NCBI RefSeq assembly: GCF_040412425.1
Contig: NC_089781.1
Span: forward strand, 54,131,486 to 54,195,485
DNA: 64,000 nt
Direction of reading: 5' to 3'
DNA from: Macrobrachium rosenbergii
Taxonomy: Eukaryota > Arthropoda > Malacostraca > Decapoda > Palaemonidae
Part shown: positions 43,881 through 54,610 of the stretch, one piece after another
Layout of the letters: each line of letters starts with the position of its first letter
Numbering within the stretch: position 1 is the stretch's first letter
Made by a program: the position numbers and the translations under genes
Notes under the pieces: model-generated
Told to the model about the DNA's origin: nothing
What the model saw: the letters and a program-made list of their open reading frames with translations, nothing else
Databases searched by the model: none

Positions 43881-44960
43881 ATATGTTCAAGAAGTATAAG
43901 CAATATCTTTAGTAATAGAAGGGCTCTCCTTTAAGTGATTCAAATGTAATTTATGATAAATTATCCAATGTAGAAGCTTTGAATGGGGACCGAAGTGGCA
44001 ACAAGGGTTGCAGAGGGGCAGTAGGCATCTTTCTTGAGGGCACAACATAGAGGTAAGCCGTCCTCATTCCGGGTCATCACTTTCCCAGCCAAGTCGTATC
44101 TTTTCAGTAAAGAGCCGGTTCACATAGTAGCCGATTTCTATTTTTGTCATCCGCATCTTGATGTGGTAAAGTTTATCCAAGGTATTGCTTGAAGATCTAG
44201 AAGTATTGTAAATATATGATTGTGGTCTTTTTGGGTTGATGTTGTAAAATATCCTTGTGTTGGAGTTGTGAGAGAGGTGCGAGATAATGAGCAGGAAGAC
44301 AAGTACTGCTAGTTTATTGATGTTGTTGTTTCAGATTTAGCTGGCCTTGTGCTAGCACGGGCTCTTGCTCCTAGAGCAGCCCGTAACTCTATGTTGATGA
44401 TGAGTCTGTGAGATGGGTAGGTTAGATGAAAACTTTATTATGATGCATGAAAGTGATTTTGGTGGGGGAGTTTATTGATGAAGCGATCTGCTTATAAAGT
44501 AGCGTGCGGACGTCCGCATATAACGCAGAGACCGCGGGCAAAAAAATTTACAGGTGACCTGAGGTCAAACTATTTCTCTACACAAAACAGGACAGGTAGC
44601 CCACATACAGAAAACATAATGATTAACAATGTCTGGTTAGACATAAAAATACTCTGTTGCATATAGGTCTACATAGTGCATGGTCAGTTGAACAGATAAT
44701 AAATATACAATTCATAATAATGATAATATTATTGTGTTTATCCGACCCTAGGTCGGACGTGAAGGCACCGCAGAAAACGGGATGTTCATTACAGAGAACG
44801 CGTTGAGCGGGGACTTTACAGAGTTGTGTGCCTTGTAACCAACCACTTAATATATGTTAAATTTTCAGAGTTTAATTTTGTAATAAAACTGTAAAATCCC
44901 AAATGAATCTTGTTGGGCCTTCTGTTAGACGTTTGCAGATTTTTGCCCTTCAGGCCAGAT
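43750..44960 (+). repeat. Duplicated locus, copy 2
   Basis: Collinear with 28,405-29,230 (shared blocks listed there), but with an extra ~580-bp segment at about 44,240-44,820 and without the LINE tail. ACATAGAG|GTAAGCC at ~44,046 could be a splice donor. Identity is partial and drifts outside the conserved blocks. Confidence 0.65.
44240..44820. mobile_element. LTR-like insertion in copy 2
   Basis: Absent from copy 1. Its ends TGTAAAAT...ACTTTACA are short inverted repeats of TG/CA type, like a solo LTR. It contains GGGCTCTTGCTCCTAGAGCAGCCC and an AATAATGATAATATTATTG patch. No convincing target duplication was found, so the ends are approximate. Confidence 0.45.
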
Positions 44961-45034
44961 TATCGCAAGTCAACTAACACCTCAACTCGGAACTAGTGTG
45001 TCAAAGGTAAAATTTCCGACATATCCTATATTGT

Positions 45035-45275
45035 AGCCAGAAGCACGATACTGGCTAACTTTAATCTTAAATAAAATGAAAACTACCGAGGCTTGAGGGT
45101 TGCAATTTAATATGTTTGATGACTGGAGGGTGGATGATCATCATACCAATTTGCAGCCCTCTAGCCTCAGCAGTTCTTAAGATCTGAGGAAGGACAGAAA
45201 AGTACGGATAGAAAAAAAGTGCTGACGAACAGACAAAGTCGGCACAATAGTTTTCTTTTACACAAAACTAAAAAC
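45035..45275. repeat. Palindromic dispersed repeat (MITE-like)
   Basis: AAACTACCGAGGCTTGAGGG...TTGCAATTT pairs with AATTTGCAGCCCTCTAGCCTCAG...AGTT around a short loop (~45,120-45,150). It is followed by GACAGACAAAGTCGGCACAATAG and AGTTTTCTTTTACACAAAACTAA, a second small palindrome. I know this pattern as a common crustacean repeat; the family name is not certain. Confidence 0.6.
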
Positions 45276-45507
45276 AGATTACATCAACCTTCTAATAAAA
45301 TCGTACTATCGTGCTTGTATGTGTAAATAAAAGCAATGACATTTCACTGATGTCTAGGCTATATCATCGAATATTTCTACAAACCAAATTAATATACGAA
45401 ATCAACATGTACTAGTTTAATTAATCTAGAACATAAGGGAAAATTACAGTTTTATCTTCTTGTCAACATTGCAATAGAAAATGGCACATGAGGGAACTAA
45501 ACAAACG

Positions 45508-45848
45508 AAAAAGGGATTTTGACAAAGGAAAAATCTATTTCTGAGGAAGGCCCCGTGTCACCCGGTGAAATTCCATTCATGCACGAATTTCTAGGTATAA
45601 AATGTTAGATATACCAGAGAAAAAAGAGCTTTCAGGAATGCTGGGGTTACTACCCCCAGATCGAGCGTCTTCTCCAAGGAAGATGTCGGTATAACGAATG
45701 GTGAGTGAAAGGATCACAACCACGGAGCCACACTCGAAAGATATCCCCATGTTAAAACCCCCAGAAGAGAGCGGTGAGCCGTTACAGCTCCTACACACCG
45801 ACGCCCGCCAGGCCGGCGACACCAGCGCCACCTACCTCATTCCAGGCT
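45508..45848 (-). repeat. DIRS inverted terminal repeat (3' side of the genes)
   Basis: Inverse complement of 53,405-53,700 from CCCCGTGTCA inward to ACCTACCTCATTCCA. The outermost ~45 bp (AAAAAGGGATTTTGAC...) differ from the other end, as is usual in DIRS elements. Confidence 0.9.
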
Positions 45849-45910
45849 AGCACCACCCCCAGGCTTGGCATGTGCAAGTAGGGGGGGAGCAGAAGGTACT
45901 TCTGGGAGGG

Positions 45911-46001
45911 TCACCGGGTGACACGGGGCCTTCCTCAGAAATAGATTTTTCCTTTGTCAAAATCCCTTTTTTGAGTCCAGCCCCGTGTCAGCCGGTGAAA
46001 T
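45911..46001 (-). repeat. DIRS internal complementary region
   Basis: Bases 45,911-45,971 are the exact inverse complement of the left outer end (AAAAAGGG...CCCGGTGA). Bases 45,972-46,001 are that of the right outer end (ATTTCACCGGCTGACACGGG...GGACTCA). Bringing both ends together on this template is the accepted route to circularisation. Confidence 0.9.
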
Positions 46002-46537
46002 AGTGATAGAGAATCATGCCAAGACTGCTAACTACGAGGAAACAAGGTAACCTGAAGAAAAACACAAGTTATGAAAATGGTTTTAATAAGGATATCTCTC
46101 ACATGAAAAATTGAATATTAAATCGAAAAAGTACAGTAAAAAATCTTAATATTACGGTAGAAGTTGACATAGCCAACAGCATGGCAGGGAAAAAACCCAA
46201 AAATACTTAAGACTACAAAGGTATAATGTACATTCAAAAAATACTTAGACTAAAGAGTAAATATAACCTTATAGTTACACACGCAAGAGACAAATACAAC
46301 ATGGGGAAATATATATATATATAAATGGGGTACATGGAGCAAAATAAAAACCGCCCAGTACCCCAAAGACAATTCATAATCACAACATGTCAAATTACAG
46401 TTTCCAATCAACAGAGACAATAATAATATCAATATGAGGAGCAAGGCAGTGAGGCATGATCAACCAGGAGGGCAAGCAGAGAAGTAAATGAGGCAGGCAG
46501 ACGGGGGGTTAGGGGAAGGATAAAGGATGATGACTAA
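46002..46537 (-). other. DIRS 3' non-coding region
   Basis: AT-rich, between the internal complementary region and the recombinase stop codon. No ORF with family features. Confidence 0.6.
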
Positions 46538-47914
46538 TTAAGGTGGGGAAATGACACTTCCCACAGCTACTGTAGAAAACTTCAGGGCTTCGAGTGATTT
46601 TAAATAGTGGCGTTTAAATACTAGAGGTGATTTCCAACCCGTATATTTGGAGAGTTCTGAGAAATCCATATCATGAAAGTAATTAGTAGAAGTAGCAACT
46701 GCTCGAATATCATGAACCTTAGGAACTGAATCCGGGTTAGCTTGTTTAATGAAATACAAAATTTGTTGCCTTATTGCATTTAACGATAGAGTACCACCTT
46801 TCTCCCTGATAAAAAGAGGACCCGACTTACACTGTGGAGTTCTTAAAAGGTAAGACTTTAGGGTATAAACTGGGCATAAAGACTGGTCTTGTGGAAGGGG
46901 CACCACCTTCCAAGGAGACCACCTGTCTTGAGGGTCTTCATTTTTAGCTAAAAATCTAGGATCAGGGGAAAGGAGGACTTCTCCGGACGGGAGGAAGTTA
47001 ACAAAATCATCACCTCTAGTGAGAGCCGATAGCTATGAGATTCTGGCACCTGAAGCCAAGCTAATCAGAAATAAAGTTTTCCTTAACAGATCCAAATAAG
47101 AGCATTGATAGTTGTCAATCTCAGATGCTAACTTAAGAACATCATTGAGGAACCACGTAACAGACTGTGGGCGTGATACGGGTCTCAGACGAACACATGC
47201 TCTAGGAATAGATGAAAAGTAGGAATCTGTAAGGTCAATTTTAAAGCCATATAAGAATACCTTCTTCAGGGCTGACTTAGCTGTGGTAATAGTGGCCGGG
47301 GCAAGGCCTTTCTCAAACAATGATCTAAAGAAGGTAACTGCTAGGTTAGTCGTCATGGTTTGGGCTTCAGATGTCTTCAGAAAGGAGGCCAATTTTTTGA
47401 CTGCTGAGTCATATTGTCTAAGAGTAGAATCTCTCTTGTCTGATTCTAAAAACAGAGTGTTAACGGGGTCAATGTTTGCTCCCTTTTGGGCTGCGAACTT
47501 TATAAAGTCCATAAAACTAGGGCATTCTGAATTCTTGAGGAAGCTGACACAGTCTTGGCTTGTACTGTTTGGGTCAGTTTGGGCTTGGGAATCCGAAGAC
47601 TTCGCAACCCCAGTTCCTGAAGAAGAGGGAACCAATTGCTCTTCGGCCAATACGGGGCTACCAGGGCTGGTTGACCTTTCAATGTCCTGAGTTTGTGTAA
47701 TACTTTCAGCAGCAAGTTTATTGGGGGAAATAGATAAATCTTCTCCCAATTGTTCCAATCTATCGTCATTGCGTCCGTGGCGTACGCCTGGGGGTCCAGG
47801 TTCGGAGCCACATAACAGGGAAGCTTGAAGTTGCTCTCCGTCGCGAACAGATCCACTTGGAGACCCGGAACCTGGCGGCAAATCCAATTGAATGATTCCC
47901 TGTCCAGAGACCAC
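46538..47914 (-). pseudogene. DIRS tyrosine recombinase
   Basis: One frame with a single TAG at 47,033-47,035. The N-terminal SAM-like domain (TLRQYDSAVKKLASFLK, ATITTAKSALKKVF) leads to SLASGARIS (first catalytic Arg) directly before the stop, where relatives have Glu. Then come VHDIRAVATS (His-x-x-Arg), YTGWKSP (Trp/His) and FKRHYL (Tyr nucleophile). The full R-H-R-W-Y set is present. It would integrate the circular DNA without making staggered cuts. The first ~90 residues before the core are Ser/Gly-rich linker. Confidence 0.88.
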
Positions 47915-48512
47915 TCCGTCTCCAACGGAGTAGTTCTGGACAGGGAATCCGCCACCACGTTCCGTACCCCCGCTAGGTGGGTGGCTGACAGATGCCAGCT
48001 GTGCTTGTTCGCCAGGGAGAAAATGGCATTGTGGACCACGTCCCTTGTACTTTTGTTTTGCAATGAATATCCTCCCAGCCGCTGAATGAATCCGCGTCCG
48101 TGTGAACTACTAGCGCTGGAGGGGGAAACTGAAGTGGAACTGTCTTGGACAGGCCACCGACTGTGGACCAAGGCCGCAGTCTCGCCCTTAAAATTCGGGG
48201 AATGGAGGAGACCTTGTCTCTGAGCTTGACATTGGCTCGACTCCGCCACACTCTGTTTATGTCTTTTAATTTTTGCTTTTAAGAGCAGGTCCGTCACTGA
48301 GGCAAATTGAAGAGACCAAGGATTCTTTCTTGGGACCGGCGGGATGCTGATTTGTTTTTCAGAAATTTCCTGGTAAGGGACGCTATCTCCTTCCACTTGG
48401 GAGGCGGGAGGGATAACGTGTAAGAGGACAGATCCCACTGGAGACCCAGCCACTGAAACCGGGACTCCGAGTCAGGCGGGACTTCTCTCTGTTCAGCTGA
48501 AAACCTAACGAC
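47500..48512 (-). pseudogene. DIRS RNase H region
   Basis: ALVVHTDADSFSGW (catalytic Asp block) occurs at ~48,100 in one frame. HLAGVRNVVADSLSRTT and FNWICRQVPGLQVDLFATESN, typical of the DIRS RNase H/linker end, lie in the 48,453-47,500 frame. A frame change within the domain separates them. The 3' part overlaps the recombinase start. No adenine methyltransferase domain was noticed. Confidence 0.75.
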
Positions 48513-49376
48513 TCAGGAAGTTGATGACCGTGGCCGGGCCTTCCGACATTCTAGAACTGTTGGAGCCCAAATTATCCAATCGTCTAGGTACGCTGCTAGG
48601 GATATCCCTCGGGACCGGAGTTGCTGAACTACCTTGTCCGCCAGCTTTGTAAATATCCTGGATGCAATGTTTAGACCGAAAGGCATGACCCTGAAGGAGT
48701 AGGCTTGATTCCCGAGTCTGAAACCCAGGAACGGAGAGAAGCTCCGCGCAACCGGGACGTGATAGTAAGCGTCTGAAAGATCGATAGAGGTGGTGACGGC
48801 TCCACGCAGAAGTAGAGTCCGTACCTGTGCTACCGTAAGCATGTGAAATTTGTCGCATTTTATGTAGAGATTTAGACGCGACAGATCCAGGATCACTCTT
48901 TGCTGATCGGAGTCTTTTTTGGGAACAGTGAATAACCTGCCTTGAAACTTTAGGTGCCTTACTTTCTTTATTGCTCGCTTGTTGAGCAATTCTGCCACGT
49001 AGTCCTGTAGGACTCTTGAGGGTGGCTGGTAAAACCTGATCAGAGGAGGAGGGTCTTTGATCCAGCTCCATCCTAAACCTTTGGACACAATGCTGTGTGC
49101 CCAAGGGCTGAAGGTCCACTGGTCCCTGAACCAATACAGGCGACCACCTACCTGTTTGCTCTCAGTGGGAGGGAGCGGGTTTGTTCCCTCTACCACGTCC
49201 AGGTTTACCTCTTGGAGTGGTGTTGGATTTGCCTCTGTAAGGGGCCCGACCTCTTCCCCCCCTTGCGCTCCTATTAAGGCCATGAAAGAATCCACGGCCC
49301 TCATAGGTTGGGTTGTATGCTGGAGAAGCAACACACGAAGGTGCGGCAAGGGAATGGGCTGGTTGAACCAGCACAT
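48513..49376 (-). pseudogene. DIRS reverse transcriptase
   Basis: The 287-codon ORF overlaps the gag end. It shows LLNKRAIKKVRH, GRLFTVPKKDSDQQRVILDLSRLN, TTSIDLSDAYYHVPV (first Asp), FRVMPFGLNIASRIFTK and LAAYLDDWIIWA (catalytic YLDD), the DIRS RT pattern. It runs off-frame at 48,513 before RNase H. The start is uncertain because translation may continue from gag. Confidence 0.88.
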
Positions 49377-51205
49377 ATTGTTGGGGATGGGCCTTCGAGG
49401 TGGAGGGCTGTGCCACTGCCGAGACCGGGACGGCTTGGACTACCGCCTGATGATGGGGTCTCTTGTGCCTCCTGAACCGTTTGCCTCCTTTCGTCTGGGG
49501 GCCGCCAGATTCTGGGGTCTTCCGCTTGTAGGCTGAGATGCCCCAGCGAGAGCGCAGACTCTGGTTGGCTCTTGTAGCCTCCCTGAGTACATTGGTAACC
49601 TCTTCTTCAGGGAAGAGGTTAGGTCCCCAGATCGAACTCTTCACGAGCTTGTTAGGCTCGTGACGAATGGTGGCATCGGCGAAGATGAATTTCCTGCATT
49701 CGAGCCTGGCCATCATGAAATCAAACAGGTCGGACTGAAATCCTGCCAATAGGGATTTAGCCAAGACCTGGAAGAAAGGCTCGTCTGCACAGGAGACGGC
49801 AGTGGCTTCAGTGAGGTAGACGGAGTTCAATGACCGGGCTAGCTTAGTCCGGGCCTCAAACTCCGCCTTCAGCAGGGCTTCCGGTAGCTTAGGAAGTTGC
49901 TCGCTGAATTGCGTTGACGCACAAAAAGCGTCCAGCTTTCCCACAGTAAAGGTGGACGGCGTGTCAACCCAGAACTCATCACCCCCTGGGAATACCAGGG
50001 ATGTGGAGTCTGTCTCTCTCAGCTGTGGCAAAGGATTGCCATCAAAGCACGCTCGGGCCGTAGCCAGAGCGACTTTGTCCAAGCAAGGAGTCGGGAAACC
50101 TGTCACCCAGGGCGAACATTGTAAAGTTGCCCTTGAAAGGTGTCAGTTTGGTGTTATCAGCCTGCCACTCCGTCAGAGTGCGCAGGAGAGCCGACTGAGC
50201 TTGGTCTCTAGGGAAGATCACTGTCTCCCTAGGAACCTTGTCTGAGCGTACCCAGGCTTCCTCCGTCAGCCTAACGAAGCCTGGGTAAGGGGGCAAGAGA
50301 TCGGCGGGAAAGAACTCAAGTTCTTCCAACCGCCTCGTGCCAAGACCTTCAACAGTTAAGGTGCCCTCGTGTTGGATAGCCCGGAGGGCGAAACGCCAAG
50401 GGTTCCCGACGTCAAAGGGAGGGAGATCCGCCGTGTCCGGAATGACATACTGAGGTTCGGCTCCGCCAGGGCGAGCCATCCCCGCCAGTATATTGTCATG
50501 GCTGGTAAGCTTCTCGGAAATTTGCGTAAATTTGGACTCGACCTCCGCCGAGAACCTCTCAAAAAGCTGGTTAGCAAACGCCTCCGGATCAAAGGCAGGC
50601 TGGCGAGGAGGGCTTGGTTTTGATGCCCTCTTACTCGCGCCTTTGCCGGAGGAACCAGATTTGCTCCCGGAGGCTACCGGTGCTGAGACCTTAGCCTTCG
50701 ACGGGGGGAAAGGCAAGGCTTTCCTGGAAGACGAGGACTTAAAGCCCTTCGCCTTCCATGAAGTCTTCAACTTCAGCTTGGGGACAGCTGATGGAGCTCT
50801 GTCACCCAAGGTGGAAGACTTCACAAAACCTGCAAATGAAGATATGGATGAAGCTGGGGAGTCAAAAAGGGGGCCCGCCCCCGCAACCTCACTTACCTCG
50901 CTACTTACCACCTGGTCCTGTTCTGTGTTCATAGGCTCCAGGTCCAAGTCTAACGCGGCGACATCCTCCGAAACCTCCGTGTACAGGATGTCCTCTTGGG
51001 GTGGCTGGGTCGCATCCCGGATCTGCTGGATGATGGGGGTGGCAAGTTCTTCCGGCACTGCAGCCGCCACCCGGGCGCCGGGGTAGAGCAGGTCCCTCAA
51101 CTTGGCGTCGAGGACATAAGGCTTCCCCGACGGAACGTTCCTCCCGAACCCAGCCACCCAAGCGCGGAGAGATTCCAGAGAAGTTTTCTTGGAGGACTCG
51201 TCCGC
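49162..51205 (-). pseudogene. DIRS gag, main exon (one frameshift)
   Basis: From the splice acceptor at 51,206/51,205 the frame reads ADESSKKTSLESLRAWVAG and runs through an acidic, then Ser/Lys/Pro-rich part. A coiled region (RFSAEVESKFTQISEKLTS) follows, to ~50,090, where a frameshift moves it into the frame ending at 49,162. The second part (FPTPCLDKVALATARACFDG, RPHHQAVVQAVPV) ends in a Gly/Arg-rich RNA-binding tail. It is probably the structural RNA-binding protein of the element. Confidence 0.75.
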
Positions 51206-51308
51206 CTGTAAGAGAACAGACAATTAGGGTTGAACGAAAGGATGGTTCGAGAACCATATAAACACTATTTCGATATGAGGAGCGTAATGAGAAAAAACTA
51301 TATCTTAC
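51206..51308 (-). other. Spliceosomal intron in DIRS gag
   Basis: On the minus strand GAGTCG|GTAAGATATAG opens and TGTTCTCTTACAG|GCGGACGAG closes a 103-bp intron, phase 0 on both sides. Unspliced, the frame reaches a stop before joining the main gag exon. Confidence 0.75.
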
Positions 51309-51479
51309 CGACTCGTCCTGGATGCTTGCACACAAAGCGAAGCAAACCTCACAGCCGTCGGGGTGCCAGACAATCAGGTCGTCTAACCGGACCGCACAAC
51401 CAGCGTGGGTCCGGCACACTACGTGTCCGTACGGCTGCTGCAATGAAGCGGTGCACCCCGGCTCCTCACAGCGAACAGT
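51309..51479 (-). CDS. DIRS gag, upstream Cys-rich exon
   Basis: Residues TVRCEEPGC, VVCRTHAGCAVRLDD and HPDGCEVCFALC give a C-x4-C...C-x3-H...C-x2-C pattern like a small treble-clef zinc finger, ending QDES at the donor. A CTTACAG acceptor ends just before ACTGTTCGC at 51,479, so this may itself be an internal exon. The alternative start is ATG at 51,500. A donor TTGTG|GTAAGTCC at 51,698 would give a 219-bp first intron. Confidence 0.6.
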
Positions 51480-51499
51480 CTGTAAGTGTAAAAAGTACA

Positions 51500-53404
51500 T
51501 GAACCTACCACTCTAAGTAACCTAAAGCTGGAAGGCCAGGGTATTTCAGCTTACAACCGGAATGCTCCGGTGGATAGGAAACCCCCCTCGTTAAGGACTA
51601 GGCCAACAAGCTCCAAATTAAACAGAGTGGGAGGTAAAATACTTCCAGTCCCCGGAATACTCCGGCGGAATGAAAGGTTTGAGACAACAGGGACTTACCA
51701 CAAGGGCTGCCAGCAAAAACAACGGCGGAACCCCAGGGTGTAGTACCGAACTCAATAACATATGATAAAATGTAGTGACGGAGTGAGATACTTACTCCGC
51801 TAGATAACATATACATATATAATAAACGAATAATAAAATAAACAAGTGATGGTAAAAATGAGAAATCCACTCCGGAGACCGGAGGGATCCGTTTATCTCA
51901 TACACTCCCCCTCTCTCGGACCTCCCCGCCAGTGAAACAAGGTGGGTGAGATGCTCGTCATGATAGGCCAAGTACATAACATAAGCCGGAGCAAATGTCA
52001 ACAACCCAACCAAAAAACCCGACGGAGAGGAATAAAGATGTGGGAGAGAATGTTCGAACCCGCTCGAGTCGGAGCGAGTAAACGAACCACCAACACAAAC
52101 ACAGCGCTGCCTGGGACTGGTCTGGGAGGGAGCGAATCTCTCCACCAGGGGGAGTCCCCAACTCGGAGAAAACGCCATCTAGCGTCACCCGCACGAGTAG
52201 AGCAAGAGCTGGTAGGGGGGGGGAGGGGGGGTGGTGGGGTAGGGAAGAGGAGTAGGCTACGAGAGTGAAAACAGGAGACAAGGGAAAATGATTCACCCGC
52301 TCAACTGCAAACACACACCGCGCCAAGAAAATAATAAAACTTGGTAGGGTGGCCTACTCCTAGGGAAGGGATGCGACCAAGACTCAACGCCCAACTCCTG
52401 ACTAGGCAAAGCCTAATTAAAATTCCGAACTAGGCCTAGCCTAGGCTAACGGAAGGAGTATGGGAAGGGTGGAGGAAGGTAAAACAGGGAGAGAAATTTT
52501 GTGCCGAGAACCAACCGGGACCGAAAAGAGGGGGGCAAAAAAGGCGACTAGCCTAGAGGAGACACACCCAATGAACTCTACTCCTTCGAAAAGAAGGGGG
52601 AGAACGAAGGGGCTCACTCTGCCACCCCCAAAACGACCACGGAGGAAACAGCAACCAAAACTCCCTCGACCCGATGGATTACTCCACGCCTAACCTATAA
52701 GGGCGAGAGGATAGGAAGCAGTATGAGCCTAATGTGATAGGCAAGGGAAAAAGACCCGCACATATAAAAAACCATCACACAAAAACATAAGAATAATTCT
52801 AAGAATAGTTCTAAGAATAATGTGCTCATGCGAGGTGCGTAGCCTACCTCGGGGAAGCGGCTAGATCTAAGGCTGCCGCTACCTCGAAGAGGTAACAAAA
52901 TAAAAATATATATATATATAAGAGCACCAACGCCAAGAATAATAAAACATAGTCTTAATATTAGACTAAAATTAAGTAATACCAACTAGGAACTCAGCCT
53001 GGGGGGGAACCTAAGCGGGGCACGACGGGAACCTAACAGGGACTCGTATAGGTCTATCGAAATTTAATAAGACTCAAAAGGGGGCCACCGCAGGAAACCC
53101 GCCAGGAGGAGAACCGGGGGACAGATAAAAACATATAACGACAAGGAGACAACCCCGACAGAAAAAACTGATGGGGTCGCCTCGCGGTCGACATGGCTGG
53201 TAGGGGACGCCGTGGCGTCATAACAAAGTTCTCATAATTGTGAAAAAGGAGACAATTACAGCCAAAATTGTCGAAAAAACCCCACAATAAGATGGTACTT
53301 AACTTGGAGATGGTAAAGCTGCTCGAAGACATGTTGAAAAAGATGAAAATTCCTAATAAAGGCACAAGCACAAAATTCAGCAAGAAGCAAGTCACGTGCT
53401 AGAA
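51500..53404 (-). other. DIRS 5' region
   Basis: The 1.9 kb between the presumed gag start and the inverted terminal repeat has no long conserved ORF. It holds a G-run (52,214-52,240), two GTAAGT donor-like sites (51,698 and ~51,793) and a short TA run (52,906-52,920). It probably holds the promoter and leader. Confidence 0.5.
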
Positions 53405-53709
53405 AATGGAATGAGGTAGGTGGCGCTGGTGTCGCCGGCCTGGCGGGCGTTGGTGTGTGGGAGCTGTAACGGCTCACCGCTCTCTTCTGGGGGTTTTAAC
53501 ATGGGGATATCTTTCGAGTGTGGCTCCGTGGTTGTGATCCTTTCACTCACCCTTGGTTATACCGACGTCTTCCTTGGAGAAGACGCTCGATCTGGGGGTA
53601 GTAACCCCAGCATTCCTGAAAGCTCTTTTTTCTCTGGTATATCTAGCATTTTATACCTAGAAATTCGTGCATGAATGGAATTTCACCGGCTGACACGGGG
53701 CTGGACTCA
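53405..53709 (-). repeat. DIRS inverted terminal repeat (5' side of the genes)
   Basis: The partner of 45,508-45,848. It ends ...CACGGGGCTGGACTCA at 53,709. Confidence 0.9.
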
Positions 53710-53714
53710 GAAAT

Positions 53715-54040
53715 GACAATCTCATAAACTACGTTTTGACACTCCCGTTGTGGAGTTCTCAGGCGAGATGATCACGTATCAGACTGAGTACCACAGGACA
53801 CAATGTGAGCCAATTGTCGTAAGAAAGGTCGTCGCAGAACTCTTAGTTCAATCAGGCGAAGGAGAGCAACCAGCCGCTATACCACAGGCACGTACTACCA
53901 CCATATTCCAACCCCGCCCGAAAGCTTCCACACCAGGCCCTCATGTTCTGATCCAAATGGTGCACAAAATGTCATTGTTGGTCACTGTAACCATAGTGGA
54001 ATACTTTGAATTTTTTTTTATTAATATTCAGATATTTTAA
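53715..54040 (+). CDS. Unidentified ORF next to the DIRS insertion
   Basis: The frame is open from after the TGA at ~53,712; the first ATG is at 53,750. It contains FSGEMITYQTEYHRTQCEP, VVRKVVAELLVQSGEGEQP and FQPRPKASTPGPH before running into AT-rich DNA. The composition is GC-richer and more protein-like than its surroundings. No domain recognised, no splice evidence. It may be an exon or transposon fragment split by the DIRS insertion. Confidence 0.25.
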
Positions 54041-54050
54041 TTTTAATATT

Positions 54051-54320
54051 GTTGTTGATATTAAAATTTATTAAAATGTGAAAGGGACTTAAAGAAACAA
54101 GTTATGTACTCATAATACAGTACTGTATAATGAATATAAGATAATAAGGAATTGGAAAATATGATTAAAGATGATGGTTCAGTGAAAAAAGGTAGAACAT
54201 GATATAGGCTGCGAGTATAATGAGGTAGTGTAGGTTACATCACTTTTACAGTCGCTGCAGACTGGGAATTCCCACACTCTCCAACATTCACGCAAGAGAG
54301 CCCCCAACATGAAGCATCAA
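54051..54320. other. Unassigned sequence
   Basis: AT-rich, no recognised feature. Confidence 0.4.
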
Positions 54321-54324
54321 ATGG

Positions 54325-54610
54325 ATAAATAGAACAGAATAGAATATAGAATTTAGGCCAAAGGCCAAGCACTGGGACCTATGAAGTCATTCATAGGTAA
54401 AAGGTTTGACATGTGTCACGGGGAAAACCTCGCAGTCGCACTATGAATCAATTGTTAGGAGAGGGTGGAAAGAGGATGGAAGAAAGATAATGTGAGCGGG
54501 GGTACAGTAAAAAGAATGAAAAGGGTTGCAGCTAGAGGCCAAAGGGACGCTGCAAAGATCCTTAAGTAACGCCTACAAAGTGCACTGACAGCACTACCTC
54601 TCTGCGGGTA
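54325..54610 (-). repeat. Inverted copy of the LINE-tail/SINE-like decapod repeat
   Basis: GAATATAGAATTTAGGCC, AAGGCCAAGCACTGGGACC and TGAAGTCATTCATAGG are the inverse of the 3' tail at 28,727 and 14,640. The body AAAACCTCGCAGTCGCACTA, CAATTGTTAGGAGAGGGTGG and GGGACGCTGCAAAGA is a repeat I associate with decapod genomes. Probably a SINE sharing its tail with the I-type LINE. Confidence 0.65.

Larger units (their letters stand above)
45508..53709 (-). mobile_element. Complete DIRS-type (tyrosine recombinase) retrotransposon
   Basis: The element is 8,202 bp. Inverted terminal repeats of ~300 bp lie at 45,508-45,848 and 53,405-53,709. An internal complementary region (45,911-46,001) contains, back to back, the inverse complements of both outer ends, which fixes the termini. 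Minus-strand genes are gag (with an intron), RT, RNase H and tyrosine recombinase. DIRS elements replicate through a circle and integrate with the recombinase, leaving no target duplication, and none is apparent here. A few frameshifts and one stop make this copy non-autonomous. Confidence 0.93.

Noticed and set aside
45577..45831. Identical-looking ORFs at 45,577-45,831 (-) and 53,420-53,674 (+)
   Set aside because: They are the two DIRS inverted terminal repeats read in equivalent frames, not a gene pair.
49057..51086. Plus-strand ORFs of 60-197 codons across the DIRS gag/RT
   Set aside because: Antisense shadows. The minus strand holds recognisable domains.
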